NCBI GenBank assembly: GCA_009760855.2
Contig: WPIO01000033.1
Span: 3,119,501 to 3,183,500 of the forward strand
Source of the DNA: Cristatella mucedo
Taxonomy: Eukaryota > Bryozoa > Phylactolaemata > Cristatellidae
Direction: 5' to 3'
DNA length: 64,000 nt
Made by a program: the position numbers and the translations under genes. Under the pieces are notes generated by a model. The model worked only from the letters and a program-made list of their open reading frames with translations. It did no database searches and was not told where the DNA came from. Shown one piece after another: positions 1-42,000 of the stretch (the first letter of the stretch is position 1; each line of letters starts with the position of its first letter).

Positions 1-409
1 ATCGATAAATGTAAATGTAGGCATCCTGTTTGAATGTACCACTAATCCAAATTTTAAGCATAATCTTCGGAGACGGCTTTCTTTTGCTGGGCGTATGTAC
101 AACAACGGTATTGCATTTTTAGCCTCGTAAATGGATGGTTTTACATTATGCCAGCATAATCTTGCTCCTGCTGCCCAGTGCTCTGGCTTATTGGCTATTC
201 TAGTGATGCTGGCACCTGTATTGCTGCTGCGGAGTACCTGCAAGTTTGTGATCACCGCTGCCCTGGGTGAGCACCCTTCAATCATCGCACCCCCACAAGA
301 TCACCGTGTCAGGCCAGATCATGCTGCCCGGCAAAGTAGTGGGGGAAGGGGCTTGTCCACGATGTCGTGTTACAGAGAGGTGGTTTGCTTCTCTCTGTCA
401 TGGTGTCAG

Positions 410-27647
<27,238 letters not shown>

Positions 27648-30600
27648 GATGGGAGCTGTGAGGTAGGCAGCATGTGCGTGGTGCTTTCTTTGGAATTAGC
27701 CGGAGAGAATAGCAGAAGCCGAGCTTTGCACACTAGCCATGGCCCATCCTCGAGGTCTGGCACGGCACTCCGGTGGACCCTATGGGTTCCTCCATATCAC
27801 TTTTTTCTTTGTTTATTAGTTGCTGTTTTTGTTGGAGTCTCCTTTTTTCTAAGCCGCCTCTTCTGTGGCGGTTACCCTCGGCTTTGCCAGATGCCTGCAC
27901 GAGGCTTCGACGGTGTTCTGCGCCGGTGGCAGCAGTGCTCCCCATCGCCGTGCGCTCTTGCGGCCAAAGTCTGCTTTGAAGGCGTGAGCTCGGCCGCTCG
28001 CCCTCTGGTGCAGCACGTTTCTCCTGTCAAGGCGTGGCGATGGGCTCCTGAGAGCTCGGCATCGGCGACCGGATGGCGGGAATATTTTTCCACACACATT
28101 CGCGCCTCGCCTGACCGGCTGCTTGCGACGGATGCTCGGTGCAAGTGTGGTACATCGATCGACTCTCTTACTTCTGCTTCACTTTTGCCGAGTCTTCATG
28201 CTGCAGTCTTGCCGAGTGCCTGCACAGGGCCCCGTCCCCCCTGTCGCTCTTTGTCGCTCGTGGCTGCTACTGGTTTTTAGCCCCTTGTCTCGAGCGCTCG
28301 TCGTTAGGCGAATTGCACCGGGAGACCACTTTCCTAGTCACCGGTATGCAAGTCGCGCCGGACTCCCGAGCCCTGCAGCAGTTGTAATGCATTGGCAGGT
28401 TTGTTAGGATTTGCACTGGCTTGCAATGCATTTAAATAATATAGACTACACAATCCATGTGATTACTGCACGGTCATTTGCCGAAGCAGCAAGTGCTTGG
28501 ATCGTTTTTGCCATCTGGCCTGCACGGCAGGCACGAGCGTTCACGCCGATCTCTGGACATTGTTTCGGGAAGTGTCGGCTCCAGATTCCTGATCCGTCGC
28601 AGAGCTAGCTTCACCTGCGCATGGCACAATGTTAAGGGTGTTTTTATTCTCTTTTTATAGAGTTCATTGGTTGGCTAGGATGAAGCTCGCGTGGCTGTTT
28701 GTGCAGGTCGTAATGGATGCGAGCCAGATATGTGTGAGGTCGATAGTTTTTACCATCGTGCTTGGGGTGTGGCTGAAGTAGAGGTTGGAGGTTTTTCAAG
28801 CTGACAAGGCTCATTCCTTCTTACCATTTCTCCTGCATGATAATAATTGAGCATTTTTATGGCACCTTACCTTTAGATAACTAAATCTCTTCCCATGATC
28901 ATCCCATAAGCTGAAGGGGAAGCCCTTAAGAATGATGAAGACCTATGATAAATAGGGCTAGCACTCAGTAAAGTAAAATAATAATGTATTTTTGTGCGTT
29001 TGTCTTAGAGCTTTTTGTACGGCATATCTTCATTTCAAGAACGGGTACCAGCCTGTTTAGAGTTTTGTTTACCCCAGCCTGTGCTAGAGTGTTATAGTCG
29101 ATTTGTTCTGTTTTTTAATCGCCGAACCTTGATTTTTACTGCAGAAATTCAGTCGGACTTCAAGATAAGCATCTAGCGTTTATCCGCAAGTACTATGGCC
29201 TCAGCTGTCCCATTAATAACTCCCATAAATAGCTAGCACTTGCTGTATATGTAGGGTAACAAGTTTTCCATCGGTCAAAACCATACAGACTGAGCGAGTT
29301 TTGCTGGACAATTTTCCATAATGTTTCCTTTATCTGAGCTTTGGTTCCAATTCATTAATAATATTCACTTCGCACTAAAGCAAAACTGTAAAGCAATAAT
29401 GAATTGGAACAATAGTTTAGGAAAGTGAGTAACAAACATACGAAAGTGCAGGAGTCCTGCAAAAGGGTGCCGTGATCCGCAGTTGAAGTAATTTCCTCAC
29501 TGCTTTTCGGGAGTCATGTAAAAGATGGTGGAACAGGCTCAGTACACCGATCTTTTGTCTAAGTCAGTTTTCATCATTTCTTGTCATATCGGTTGGCTGT
29601 TGATAGGCATTTCGCTCATGTATTGCCTCGTTGGATGAAGCTACATTCATCCCCGCGTAGCATCTGCTCATTTAGCATCTGAATTAGGTCAGTTATGTGC
29701 TACTGTTTCGCTTGATCAAACACATTGTTAGCATCCGTCAGGTTTGGGTTTGCATCCGATTTTCACTGTCATTCGTAGACTAAACGACGCCCCCCAGCAT
29801 GATAAAAGCCGCACCAGAAACCCGAATGCGTGAAATTGGGTGTAGTCAAACTGCCTGTTTCAGACTAGCCCGTTGTAATTTTAGAGCGCCAGAGCTTACC
29901 GGGTAGGAACATGGAACTCTTCCAATGGCCCCAATATTGCACTGCTGGGGTGGGGGGCAGCAGCTGCTTAAAGGGTGCAACCCATTGGTAGCTGGGCAGC
30001 CGAGGCGCTCTTGGTGGCAGCATTAGGCGAGGCATACAGCAGCTGCCAGCGAGCAAGGCCTATTGGCAGGAACCGAGCTGCTGGTACCTCCGTACCCACA
30101 AATCGACCAACGTAGCTTGGTGTTGGATGAACATTCCATACTAGGTTATGCACATGAACTTGCTATGATCCTACTTTGGCTTTTGCCAACAATTTGCCAG
30201 CAAGTTCGCATGCCGAATTTGCTGTGTTTCGGTCAGTATCCCGGAGCAGCTCTAGAAGGAACCAATTGTTGAAGCGATAGTTATTGAAATGTTTGATAAG
30301 CACAACAGGACATGTTGGTGAAATATTTTCTATTTTATGTTGGGTTTAACAAGTTGTTCGTGGTTACCAAACCAACTGAGTTGGCTAAGCTGGATATGAC
30401 AGACATGTCGCAACAATCTGACTCCTTAAAATACCTGTAGAATGTTGTTACTTATATAGCCAGATGGAGTGCATACAAAATTATAAAGCTGCTCAGCTAG
30501 AGGGCATACTAAGCAAGATTGTCAATGTACGACCGCCGTATATTCGTATCACATGCTGACATCTACTTGTATTAAAAAGAACCACGCTGGATATACCGGT

Positions 30601-32422
30601 GCTATCTGAAGAAGTCGTCAGTTTAGCATGTGCAATGGCAAACACAGTGACCCAACGCATTACTTTGCATGGGGAGTTGGAGCTATACATGCCAGAGATC
30701 AAGATGGCTTTTTAAGCACATATGAAAAGAGGGATGTGATGCTTATTTTCTGCAATCGCACAGCTGTATCGATAGGCAGAATCATATTAACAGCCGTTTC
30801 GATAGATTTAGCGAGAATTTTTTTTAAATATCTCGATCTGCTGCTTAGCATTACTATTAGCCCATACAATTCGCATTCCCCAGGCCCTAAAACTAACATA
30901 GCTTGTACTACTTAAGCGATAGTCGCAAGGGTATGTTCAGTAGTACTTGTTTTTAAAAAGGTAAGCTGATTCAGCAGCCCTATTTATATAGCGCCAAAAA
31001 TTTCAGGACGATTACCACCGGTTGCAGTGGCCTATAAAGAATCGGCTACTGCAGGACTCAAACACACGACACAGGTCGTGAAGAACGAGCACATTACCCC
31101 TGGGCAAAAACCCAGGGTTTACTTTTTATATATTTAAGATTTTATGACATAGGAGATTATTAAGGTCTATGTGAGCTGTTCCATGAGCAGAACGTGTTGA
31201 TTCAGCACTCATAGCTAACGCCCAAGTTATTGATCGATTCCATTGATTTCATTAACCAGTTTAGTCCTTTTGGCTATGTACCCACCACTAAATCATTTCG
31301 ATAGTTTCTCGCACAGCAATAAGTCTGTTTTTACCAAACCTTTAGGAGCTGCATGCTTCCGTTTAGCAAGCACGTGCTGGAGCGTCTTGGAAGTGCCTTA
31401 TGGTCACGGAAGTTTCCACTACGGCATCAAGAGGAAGTCTCGGCGATTGATAAACGAGGTCGTGCATATCCGAAGGTTCGAAAGCTGAGATCAAATGTGC
31501 ATGTTTCTATCGCTAGCAGCATGAGAGACGCTGTTCTTTTTCGAATGAACTACAATTCTGGTGACAATAAATAAGAAATTGACAATTACAAAACATTCCG
31601 TGATTGCACACTAAAGAATGGTAACTTAGGCGCGGTTGCTTTAGATGTAGGACTCACAAAGGCACCATCAATCGCCACTATTACTCTGGTAGGCTGTGTA
31701 AAGTCTAATATAAGCGAGAATTTTTTCTCTCTGAGTTTTAAGACAAGGACTCACAAAGCCTCTAAGCCGCTTTTAAATCCTGAGGTAAGTGCACACATTT
31801 TCATCACCAGAAGGATAGACCCAGGACTTTTACTGAGAGTTGCTAGTTTGTCGCCGTCTCTCTATGACGATGCAGCCTCTGCTGCCATCAGATTAAGTGG
31901 GTCTGATTAAATGGTCGTTTGACCTTATAAGTAAAGGGATGTGCTTGTCTTGCCGAATATTAACGCATACCACTAGGTGTAGACTAAATATGCACTTAAA
32001 GCAAGTGCGACTAATTTACTTCCAAATTAAAGTAACTGGGCTCTATTTTATACTGCCAAGTATGTACAAACCTATCTATCATATGCATATATCACTTAGG
32101 ATTGGACAACAAGAAACAGCACACACTCACAAGTTTGACGGTGGGTTAGGTCACCCATGGATAGCTTTCTGCCCTTCCAGCATGCACAGGAAGGTACATT
32201 CTGTGCTATACACACGAGTTACATGACTAAAGCGTAACGTGGACTGGGCCACTGAAGCTGAAGTATTCAGCAACATGCGGTCAGTCGAGTGAATTTCGCA
32301 GTTCTTTTTACATCGATGTACGCTGCACTCCGTTGAGAACGTATTTTTCTAGGCCTGGCTTATTTACAAACTTGAGAGAATCAATTCTGTACTCGTCAAA
32401 CAGCGGTATATCGCAGAGGGTC
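27648..32422. other. Convergent intergenic region, 3'UTR side of ATAD2 and receptor A
   Basis: The first kilobase is GC-rich and may be ATAD2 3'UTR; no AATAAA was found close by. Open frames of up to 202 codons there do not match any family known to me. A reversed SINE lies at 30962-31115. I see no other gene. Confidence 0.55.
30962..31115 (-). mobile_element. tRNA-derived SINE
   Basis: The reverse strand reads cctgggtttttgcccagggg, a tRNA-like head, then ctgcaggactc-like box B complement and a ttcaggacgattaccacc/ctgattcag body and end, as in the copy at 4965. Confidence 0.6.
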
Positions 32423-33078
32423 TCAAGAGATCACAAATGGAGGCTTAAAGAGAGGAAGAATTGTGAGGATTACGATCGAAGACGTGGCGATGAACACGAA
32501 ATACGTGATGAGTAGGCAACGGTCGATAACCTTTGCCACTGCGATCCATTCTTGGCGCGTGGCGTCTGCGTGCTCCGAGTTCTTCCTTTCCTTCACCATA
32601 GCTTTGATGTGCTCCAAAATTTCCTCAAGGATAGCGTTCCGCATCGGTCGAAGTAGAAAAGCCAGCTTATCGTCTGTAATGGATGCACTCTTTTTAACTG
32701 GAGCGCCAAACCCACTATGTTGTCGATTTCGAGGGGAGCGGCCATTTCCGCCCGAAGTCGTGTTTCGCTTGTGCTCGGGCTTCAGTTTTCCGATCGCATT
32801 TCGCCTTTGCAGGAGCAATGGCAGGGCGTCCAAGTACTCAGTTGCTCCCATGAAGTGTTCATCGCCAAAGTCGTTTCCAGTACCTCCGGAGGTAGCGTTT
32901 CGGCCGTACTTTTGCACAATGCTGTGCATGCAAACCAGGCGTGCGAGTCCGTCGAATATCAAGCGTCGGATGAGCCGAGGTACTCGCGTCTCGTCACCAC
33001 TGTGGTGAACGCTGAGAACGAGGACGGTTGAAAATACGGAGCACGTCGTGATAGCAAGGAACGTGGCCAGGTAGATAC
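32423..33078 (-). CDS. Receptor A exon: TM3, cytoplasmic loop, TM4, stop
   Basis: Starts after ttctctcgcag, phase 1. Encodes IYLATFLAITTCSVFSTVLV (TM3), LSVHHSGDETRVP, the loop with LEYLDALPLLLQRRN-type core, the MA helix AILEEILEHIKAM, then VIDRCLLITYFVFIATSSIV (TM4), ending KPPFVIS and stop. Two RN(A/T)(T/S) sites in the loop face the cytosol. Confidence 0.97.
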
Positions 33079-36000
33079 CTGCGAGAGAAGTTTGAACAGA
33101 GGTTGGCAAAGGTTTCGAATAACTAGTCTATTTCAGGAGATCAAGAAGGCACGCTAGGTCAGAAGAAACCGCGCCCACTACGCCGGTCCGCCGGAGTGGG
33201 TATGGCCAGACGAACAAACAAACAACAAGACACGCACGGCAATTATAGGGGTAGACATTTATCACCCCAACCCACCCACGCGCATCTGCTCATACAAGCA
33301 TCTGATATCAGTTCTAAATATAAACATAGGCAGCAGTTTGAACAGCTACCAGCAGAAATGAAGGGGAACAAAACCACGACAGTTCAATTACTAACCATTC
33401 GATCGTGCTTCTTTTGCAGCAAATGTAAAGTGCCTAGAATTAGATTGAGTTCTCTCCAGGGTGCTATATCAAATGTATTATTATTATTATTATTATTAAT
33501 TAGGCCGGATCCAACTATAAATAGCTATGGTGACTTTAGGCTGGACTGGAGTACTAGCTAGAGCCAATCTGGCATAAACTTGGGATTTTGCCGACCTCTG
33601 GGTTACAACTTTATGACGCAAATCCGTCACGGCTAAGGGCTGCTGCCGCTAGCCTGCGAAAAGCCACAGTTCTAAAATCATTCTGCGAAACTCGCGAAGA
33701 AAAATCAAGCACAATAACAGTTAGCTCTAAACTCAAAGCAAAAAGCGGCCGAGAGACGGCTCGTGCCTCAAAAACTCGTTAGTTGAGATACTTGTAAGTC
33801 AAAGTACCTCTATATGAAGGGTTAAGAAAACCGCGACAACTCAATTAGGCCGGATCCATCGATAAATAACTAGGAGGCCACTAGGCTGGACTGGAGCACT
33901 AACTAGGCCGGATCTGGCCTAAACGTCGGAGTTTGCTGACCTTTGAGTTAAAAGGTCGCACAGAGGGCGTCGGGTGTACTGGCTGCAGCAATCGGCAGAG
34001 GCTTGGCGGGTGAGCCGCATCATCCAAGAACAGTCCAGGCTTTCAGGCGCATTGAACATGCTGTTACAGTTCATTTCGTGGGGGAGGGGGCAGAAGTCGA
34101 ACCAATATGCTTACGATGGACTAAGCTAAGCTGACCGGCAATGCCTTTCCCCGGCTAAGTGCGAACGCCGGGTCTTGGTAGAGACTCCCTGTGATCTGAG
34201 GGCGTGATGACTGAAGAATGCTTCGCCTGAGTAAATCAATGTAATATTTTACCCCGATTGAAGCCAATACTTTCTCCTTGCAGTGTGGTATAGCACTTCA
34301 AGCCTTCACTGTATAGATGTTTCAAACTGCAGAGATTTAGCATACATTCAAGGTTTAGTGTATTTCCGTAGGCAATCTGATGCTGACAGTATATGGCTTG
34401 ACGAACGGAATAGTTATTGATTATGTGGTGGCTGGTGACTTAGTATCTTATTCACCTTGTTTGATTATTCTTAGCATGGATCCAACGGGGTGGATGACCT
34501 CACAAGCTCTGAATGCCAATAGGCAGAGTTTGCCTATACCTCACTAATCAGGGGTTTATAAATTTTAGATATTTTTCAAGGGAAGATAAACCACGTAGTG
34601 AGTATTACTCAGCACTGGTGAAGAGTCTCGATAGTAAACATGGCAGTACCCGTGAGTGGCTGGCCCTACTGAAGCCAAAAGTAGTATTGATGTGAATGGA
34701 AAAAGATCATCCGGGGAACCTCTGAAATATGGGGTACCTCAGGGCTCCCTGCACGATCCCGTTATTTCCACGGTTTATACTCTCCCTCTTGCTGATGTGA
34801 TTGCCAAGCACAATCTCGGCTTTCACTTCTATGAGGATGACACTCATCTGTTCCTTTGCTTTGATCCCTCTCAGCCCTCCAGCACGTCGAATTCTCTCAA
34901 CTCACTTGCTGCATGTATTGATGACATCCTCACATGGATGTCAACAGATTTTCTTAAATCGATTAAAGTCAACTTACTAGTTATGGATAAACTAAGTGTG
35001 ATTCAAAAATTGAAAAGGCTAACGCTCAAAATCTGCAATGTCAGCATATATCCTATTGAATCTACACAAAATCTAGGCGTCATGTTTCAAAATGACCTGT
35101 TATTAGATGACCACACTAGCTCCACAGTCAAGTCTGCCTACTTTCAGCTACGTAACATCTTTAAAATTCAGGCTTGTTTAGACGGGGAAACCACATCTAA
35201 ATTGGTTCATGCATTTATAACATCCCGTCTTGACTTCTGTAGCTCACTGCTTGCTGGTCTACGGGCCTGTGAAATCAGGTGCATACACCTGGTGCAAAAC
35301 TTTGCAGCTAGGCTTGTCTGTCGTGAGCGTCGCAGATGCCACATCCCACCACTTCTCGTTGACCTGCACTGGCTCCCAGTCAAGCGATGCATCAACTTCA
35401 AGGTTTTTTTGCTCAATTTTAACTCCCTTCATTATTTGGCTCCAGCCTAATTATCAGATCTACATCCCCACCAAGCTAAGCATCGTACCACCCACTTTTC
35501 GGAATCTAACTGTTTATCCATACCTCGTGCAAATCTCAAATCCTTGGAGATCGTGCCTTTAGTTCGTATACTTCCAAAGCCAGGAACTCACTCTCTACTT
35601 GCGTCACAACATCTGAGTTGACCACATTAAAAAAACTAAAAACGCCTCTATTTATTGCAGCATTTAGTGGGTCCCTGTGATTCGTCCTTTATGTGCTTTT
35701 GTGTGCTGACACTGTGCATGCTGCCAATAACCATACTTGCAAGCTGACCCTGTGCATGTCGCCCTAACCATGTTATTCTTGTTGGTTATCGAGCATGCTA
35801 CCACTAACCGTTCGATCGTGCTTCCTTTGCAGCAGATGTAAAGGGCCTAGAATAAGATTGAGTTATCTGAGGGCGCTTTATCAAATGTATTATTATTTTT
35901 ATTATTATTATTAACAGCCCATGGAACGGCGGGACTAGCCTTGCAGCATCACTTTAGCCTCTCAAATAGTGTGAAAAGTGTGGTGCACTTGTCCTACTTT

Positions 36001-39000
36001 TTCTCCTGAATTCCTGAAGCCGATCGCCGAATAGTCAAGAGCGTTGGAAGCTGGAGGTTGGGAAGAGGAAGGGCTAAACCCCACAGGTCAGGATGAAGGG
36101 GCCGGTCATGCTGCCTGTCACAAGTCATTCATGCCCTAATTTTGCCGACAATACTCTCTTTTTTCCCGCAGATAGTCTCTGGTGGCTTTCCTCAAGTGTT
36201 TCTCCTGAGGAGAGCGGCACATTTTCTTCTTCGATGGAGCAAGAAAGGCTGTTTGAGGGGCTCGCGTATGAATTGATTGCTCGTTCAGTGTCGGTTTGCA
36301 ACAGTGCCATATTTTTTTTAAAGGCGATCTTACCTCTAACAAGTTAATTTACATTATCAAACACAATTTTTGTCCTTGGCCTTTGCGTGCTATTTTGCAA
36401 GAACGTATGCTTCAGAAGTACATACAATGGTCATTATTCCTCACGAACTTAGCTTTTGTGACCAAGACAATGATACATTTGAAATTCACACATTTACAAA
36501 ACGGACGAACTCTCCATTCTGATCTTTTAGATCTCATTTATTTAGATTAAAAGAATGAACCAGAATTAACATATATTTATACTATTTATTTTATAAAAAA
36601 TGACCTTATACTATTTAGGAGTATAGTTTTTTGAAAATTAGGAATCTATTTGAATCTCTTTTTCAGCATAGTCTCAGCCAGCTCTCTTTAATATCTGCCT
36701 TGTGAACACCAGAACCACTGCAATAACGCTACTCCAAGCTGTTTTCTCCTTATTTGGGAGTTCCCTGGGGAAATTTTTGCTTTAAATTACTACTTTGTCT
36801 TGGCCCCACAAAGACACTGGCTTTGACCTGTCCCTAAGACAGCTCAGGGAAAACATTTTGAAGATACTCACAGACTGCCGATTCCTACATATTCGAAGTT
36901 GCAAAAAGGCTGTTTCATAATGCTCAATTTGATGAGCAGTATTGGTATCAGCACTCTGCGGGAGTCCACTAGTGGCTCACAATTTACACTGTTGCTCCCA
37001 ACAGAGAACTCAGTTTGCTGTGGCTAGTTCTGCTCTGGTATCACGCATGGTGGTCCCTACCTTCTCAAACAGCCTCGGAGGCCTCTCAGTAATTCTACCA
37101 TTTTGAGTCTCGATAACCTCCCAGCAGAACCTATCGTACCTCAAAGCGTCCACCAAGGTCTGGATGCTGTTTCAAACCCGTTAAAGATGCACCGAGGGAG
37201 CTAGAGGAAGAGACTGAAGCCCTGATGAGATGCTTCCAATGAGTAGTTTTCCACGCATGTCTTGATAAATTCGCCGCATAAGTGGCAAAATATGTCTGCC
37301 GGATGCTTGCAGCCTCTTGATGCCACCTCCGGAAAATTCAGATGTGTATTCACTTAGATAGCTAGAGATTAACTAAACTTACGAGCGTATGACTCATATA
37401 TTTATGCTGCTATTTATATTGTTGTAAATTATTAAAAAGAAAGCTATTAATTACTATGATTATGATTGATTAGAGCAACCGATAGGTACCGTGCCTCATA
37501 GACTTCGTCTAGAGATAAAAAACAAAGTGAGAGATTAAAATACTAAACAGTTGTAGGTTTCCATGACAATTTGATTGAGTTTGATTTCGGTGTGATTTAC
37601 TAGCGTGATTACGCACAACAATATATTTTACAGAAAAAAAATAATTAGAATCGTGTATTTACGCTGCTAAATATCTTGCTGGAATATTATAGCAAGGATA
37701 TTATTAGTTCATGTGATTTGTTACTGATTAGAGCAACTGAATAATACCGTGCCTCAACTGATTCGTCGAGGGATCAGCGATCAAAATAAGACATCAAATA
37801 CTGAAATGTTTCCAGTTTTTAATAAAAATTAAAGCTTAATTACGGCACGAGCTATTAATTTGGTTGTGCCAAAAATAACACATTTTATAAAACTGGATTA
37901 GTACACCAAACTTTTGGCTATAGCTATATCTGCAATGTTTTGAAAAATTAGTTGATTTTAAAACTATTACCTTCTCGCAAAGGTCAAGTTTATTACAAGT
38001 AATGGTCATTTTTTGTACATTCGAGGCATGAAGAATTGAACAATGACTGTTAATTACAAGGAAAATTTTTTCACACAGTGTAACTTTGATAGATCAAAAG
38101 AGGGGTACCAAGAATTTCGCCCAGTGAGCAAAGTTTCAGGTTTTTCACATGCGCTTAAATAATTCTTTTTAGAAGAATTAAGGCTCGAGAGCCTCCCGGG
38201 TTGCACTTTGAGTGCAGTGCTTCAAGCTGTCCCAAAATTGGGAAGTACATCTTCACAGAGCGGCTAAAGGTGTTTCTCGAAGGGTTTCAAACAGAATGCC
38301 AAGATCATGTGCCAAGCCCCTTAAGGTCAAGGCTTTGATCCCTTCAACCAAACTCAAATCTGAAGCTTCTGCTTCCTTGCACGCTATGGAAGTACTGATG
38401 CAGCAGCTCTCACTACTCTTACTTATGATCGGCACGGTGTCGGAATTTTTCGGTATGCTTTCGGCGATCAAGAGCAAGAACACGGTGAAGGAGAGTAGCA
38501 CCGTTACACCGAGTCCAATCTTTTCTCCTTCGTCGGGTGGCAGCAGGAAGACGAGCGTGACGAGAAAGGAGAGCATGATGCAAGGTGCCAAGATGTTGGT
38601 GATGTAGAACAAGTACTTCCGTCGCAGATACATGGTGAAGTAGATAGACGGATAGGGCGTGTCGCCGCAACACGCGTAGTACTTGTCCTGCCTGAAACGA
38701 AGAGAATTGGTTAACTTAAGCTAAGCAGCTTCGTGCATACGCCAGCCTCGCCGCCGGAGCTAGTGTGAACCGTCGCCCTCGCTCGCCCGCCACTTACTTA
38801 AATAGTTGCGATTTAGCATTTATGGGAGGCCGAGGCACATGGTTGCTAAATCCTGCTAATGATGCACTCAGTGGCGTATTTTGCTGTGCTAAATTTGCAC
38901 ATTTTTCTGAATCGCACCTTTATGCAAAATTATCTATTCCACCACCACGAGCAAGTCGGCGGATAGCAGGCCAACCGGGTTTGTAAGAAGAACGCAGCGG

Positions 39001-42000
39001 ATGGTTGCTGTGGTTGCTATGACGCTATTGACGTAGCAGAAGCAAAAGCAAATATAACGAAGCAAGGAAGCCTTCGAGGCATCAAAACTTGGGTGGATTA
39101 TGCGAAGGAGGTTTTTATATACAACCATACACGTGTGTAAAACAATGCTCGATGGTCCGTAAAGTGGGTAAAGCCTTAACCTGAAAAGGAAGAAACCAGA
39201 CACCACCGAAGCATGACATCGTGGTCTTGTCATGGCTTCTAAGGATTTTTTTGTCGATATGCTCTATAAACTCGTACTCCGTGTACTCCTCGCCATAAGC
39301 TCTAAAAAAAATCTCCCCATTATCCCAAGCGCATGAGCTATATCGGGAGCACTAACGCATGCGCTTTAACTAATATGAAGGCAGACTTAGCATGTCCCGC
39401 ACTGCAAGCGCCTCAGCTAAATAGAACTTCGCGTGTCTGGAAAGCGAACCCCATCATGCCGAGTCTGGGGCGAGATCTACGCAGTGGCTAACTTTCGGAG
39501 AAGCCTAACCGGCAGCGAAAGATCTTTACCTTGTCGCCGTCGTCATTACCATCTCCCACTCGCCATTGACCTTGTAGTTGTCTAAAGAAATGTTTGGATA
39601 TGTGACGGTCAGGTTCATTTCTGCTCCGTTGAATGCCCAGTTAGTGAAATGCAGCTTGCACCTACATTGAATACAGCGATTACAAGTATTGCATGGCATC
39701 TGCTACGCCAAGTCAAATTGTTCGAATATGCACTCATCAAATCATTTATGTACAAGCTTCAATTTCCCCAGAAAACCAGTACGTTTAAGGATAATTTGAG
39801 TTGTAAGCTTAACTAAGCTGCTCAAAATTACTCAAAGGTACAATGAAAAGCATAAATGCTAAGGAGAGATCAAAGAACCTAAAGAAGTGACCTAAGCATA
39901 CGCATAAGTAGAAAGCTATTTACTCAAAAGTCTTGTTTGAACTTAGTCAACCTGTTATGTCTCGCTCACTGCTAATGATGAAACAATTAAAAATAAAAAA
40001 GGCCAGAATGCTGATTGTAATCCTGATCTCATTAAGGATAAAAAGCTTCATCTGTAAAGTGACACAGCGGCGGAAAGATCGGCGTTCATGCCTAGCCAGA
40101 GTTCTCAAGCACACATGCATGATAATTGCATCACAAATTGACCAAGTTCCTTTACAGCATGTATTTCCAAAATGTTCACTTGCATGGAATAAGAAATTCA
40201 TAAATTGAATGCAAAATAGGAATTAAAAAACTTAGAAAATGGAAAGCACAACTCTCAAAACAGTCTCGCCCAGAATATCTTCTGTAGCCTATGCATGGAA
40301 TCTGCTGTCAATTTCCAAACAAATCTTTTACATTTGATTAATACATCAGCGCCGCAGTCTATTAGGGTCTACTTGCAGATAAATGACAGTGCAAACGTCT
40401 AGGCTTGCTTAGATAGAGGAAAGATGGCAAAGCTGGTCCGTGCAATTGAGACATCCAGTTTAGACTTAAGTAACCCACGACATGTAAGTCTTCCTGCCCG
40501 TGCAATAAGACATTTACAGACAGCGTAAATTTGGAGCTGCAGCTAGGTTCGTCTGTCATGAGAGTCGCAACTGCTACACTGTACAACTTCTCACAGATCT
40601 GCAAAGGGGCACCATTAAGCAGTGTATTGTTCTGTCACTCACCTTTATATTCCTTCATTCTCTTGCTCTAACCTACATAGCGGACATTTTTCCGAATCAG
40701 GTTTCTAATCGCACAATAGTAAAAATAATAATAATGCACTTGATAAAGCGCCTAAGAGAACTCAATCCCCTTCTACGCTCCTTACATTTGCTGCAAGGGG
40801 AAACGCGATTGAATGATTAGTAATATCATGCTTGATAAACAACATGAATAATTACGAGTTCTTCTAACTACTGTCGCTTGATTGTGCCTCTAACTAACCT
40901 TATTCCCTTAGAGATCTAATTTCTTATGTCCTCGAAGCCTGAAACTCACTACCGACTGACGTCACATCATTTTCTGACTCGACGACTTTTAAAAAGAACT
41001 GTAAACCAATTAGTTCCAAACAGCCCTTGTTGCATTCGTAATAATCGTCTTTTGCATGCTTGTGCATAGTTAGATCAAGCATTTAATGACTAATCAATTG
41101 ACAGGCTTCATTTTCATCTTATGCTTAGTGACTAGAAAGAGATTTAATTCTCTTTGGGCCCTCTAATACATGACGGTTATTAATATGATTATAAATTTTG
41201 ACTTTGACAACAGTGTGGGTCATTCATAGTGTTCCAAGACTCGTGTTCAGGTTTCGGTTTTTAACCTATTAGGAATACAAGTTTTATGTGAAAAAATGGT
41301 AATATGGGGCAAGCGTGTAAGTTCGTAGGATATGCTTCAGATATACTGCTTTAATTATAATTAATCTTGAGTGCCAGGTTGAAAATGGAATGCAAGCACG
41401 TGAGAATAATTTATTAAAACGATAGAATAGCAAATGTTAAGCTAACTTATACTGTCAGTTAAGGTTTACTTACGCTTGATCGTCGAAAGGAAAGAAGCTG
41501 ATGTCAATTTCGCAGTTTGTCGAGTACTTTCCTCCAGGTACCCATAATATGGACCCGTCGTGGCTGATAATAGTTCTGAATTTGTGGTCCACCAGAGAAG
41601 AGTGGTAAATATCGGTGGCACTTGAAAAGAGAGATACGCTTGCAGTATATCAATCTACACCAAAACTAAGGTGATTCACGAACAACGTAAAGCGCACGAG
41701 TCTACTAGCACATATCTATTGGTATAGCAGGTAAGAAGCTTCCTTCGTGAGACGGCAATCCTAAGAGCGAAGAGAAAAGACTTTCTGCCGGAAATGCGGG
41801 TGAGAATTCGCGCACTAAATGCAATTCTGTAATTGTCACGAGTATTAATATAATAAAACGTAAATTGCCTGTTGAAATTGAAAATCCATCTTTGCTTTCG
41901 AAAACTGACTCGGCTGCCGTTTCAAGTCACACACGGCTAGAAGAGCGAGCAACGTACTGTGCGCTAGAGAAAAATAAGCAAAATGTCAGCTTTCAGGCAG

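Noticed and set aside
27672-28280. 202-codon ORF just after the ATAD2 stop
   Set aside because: GC-rich region with several overlapping open frames on both strands and no recognisable domain. Probably ATAD2 3'UTR.
36093-36347. 61- to 84-codon ORFs near 36.1-36.3 kb in a receptor A intron
   Set aside because: A Glu/Ser-rich frame with Met start looked coding-like, but no splice sites fit the receptor phase and no family is recognised.
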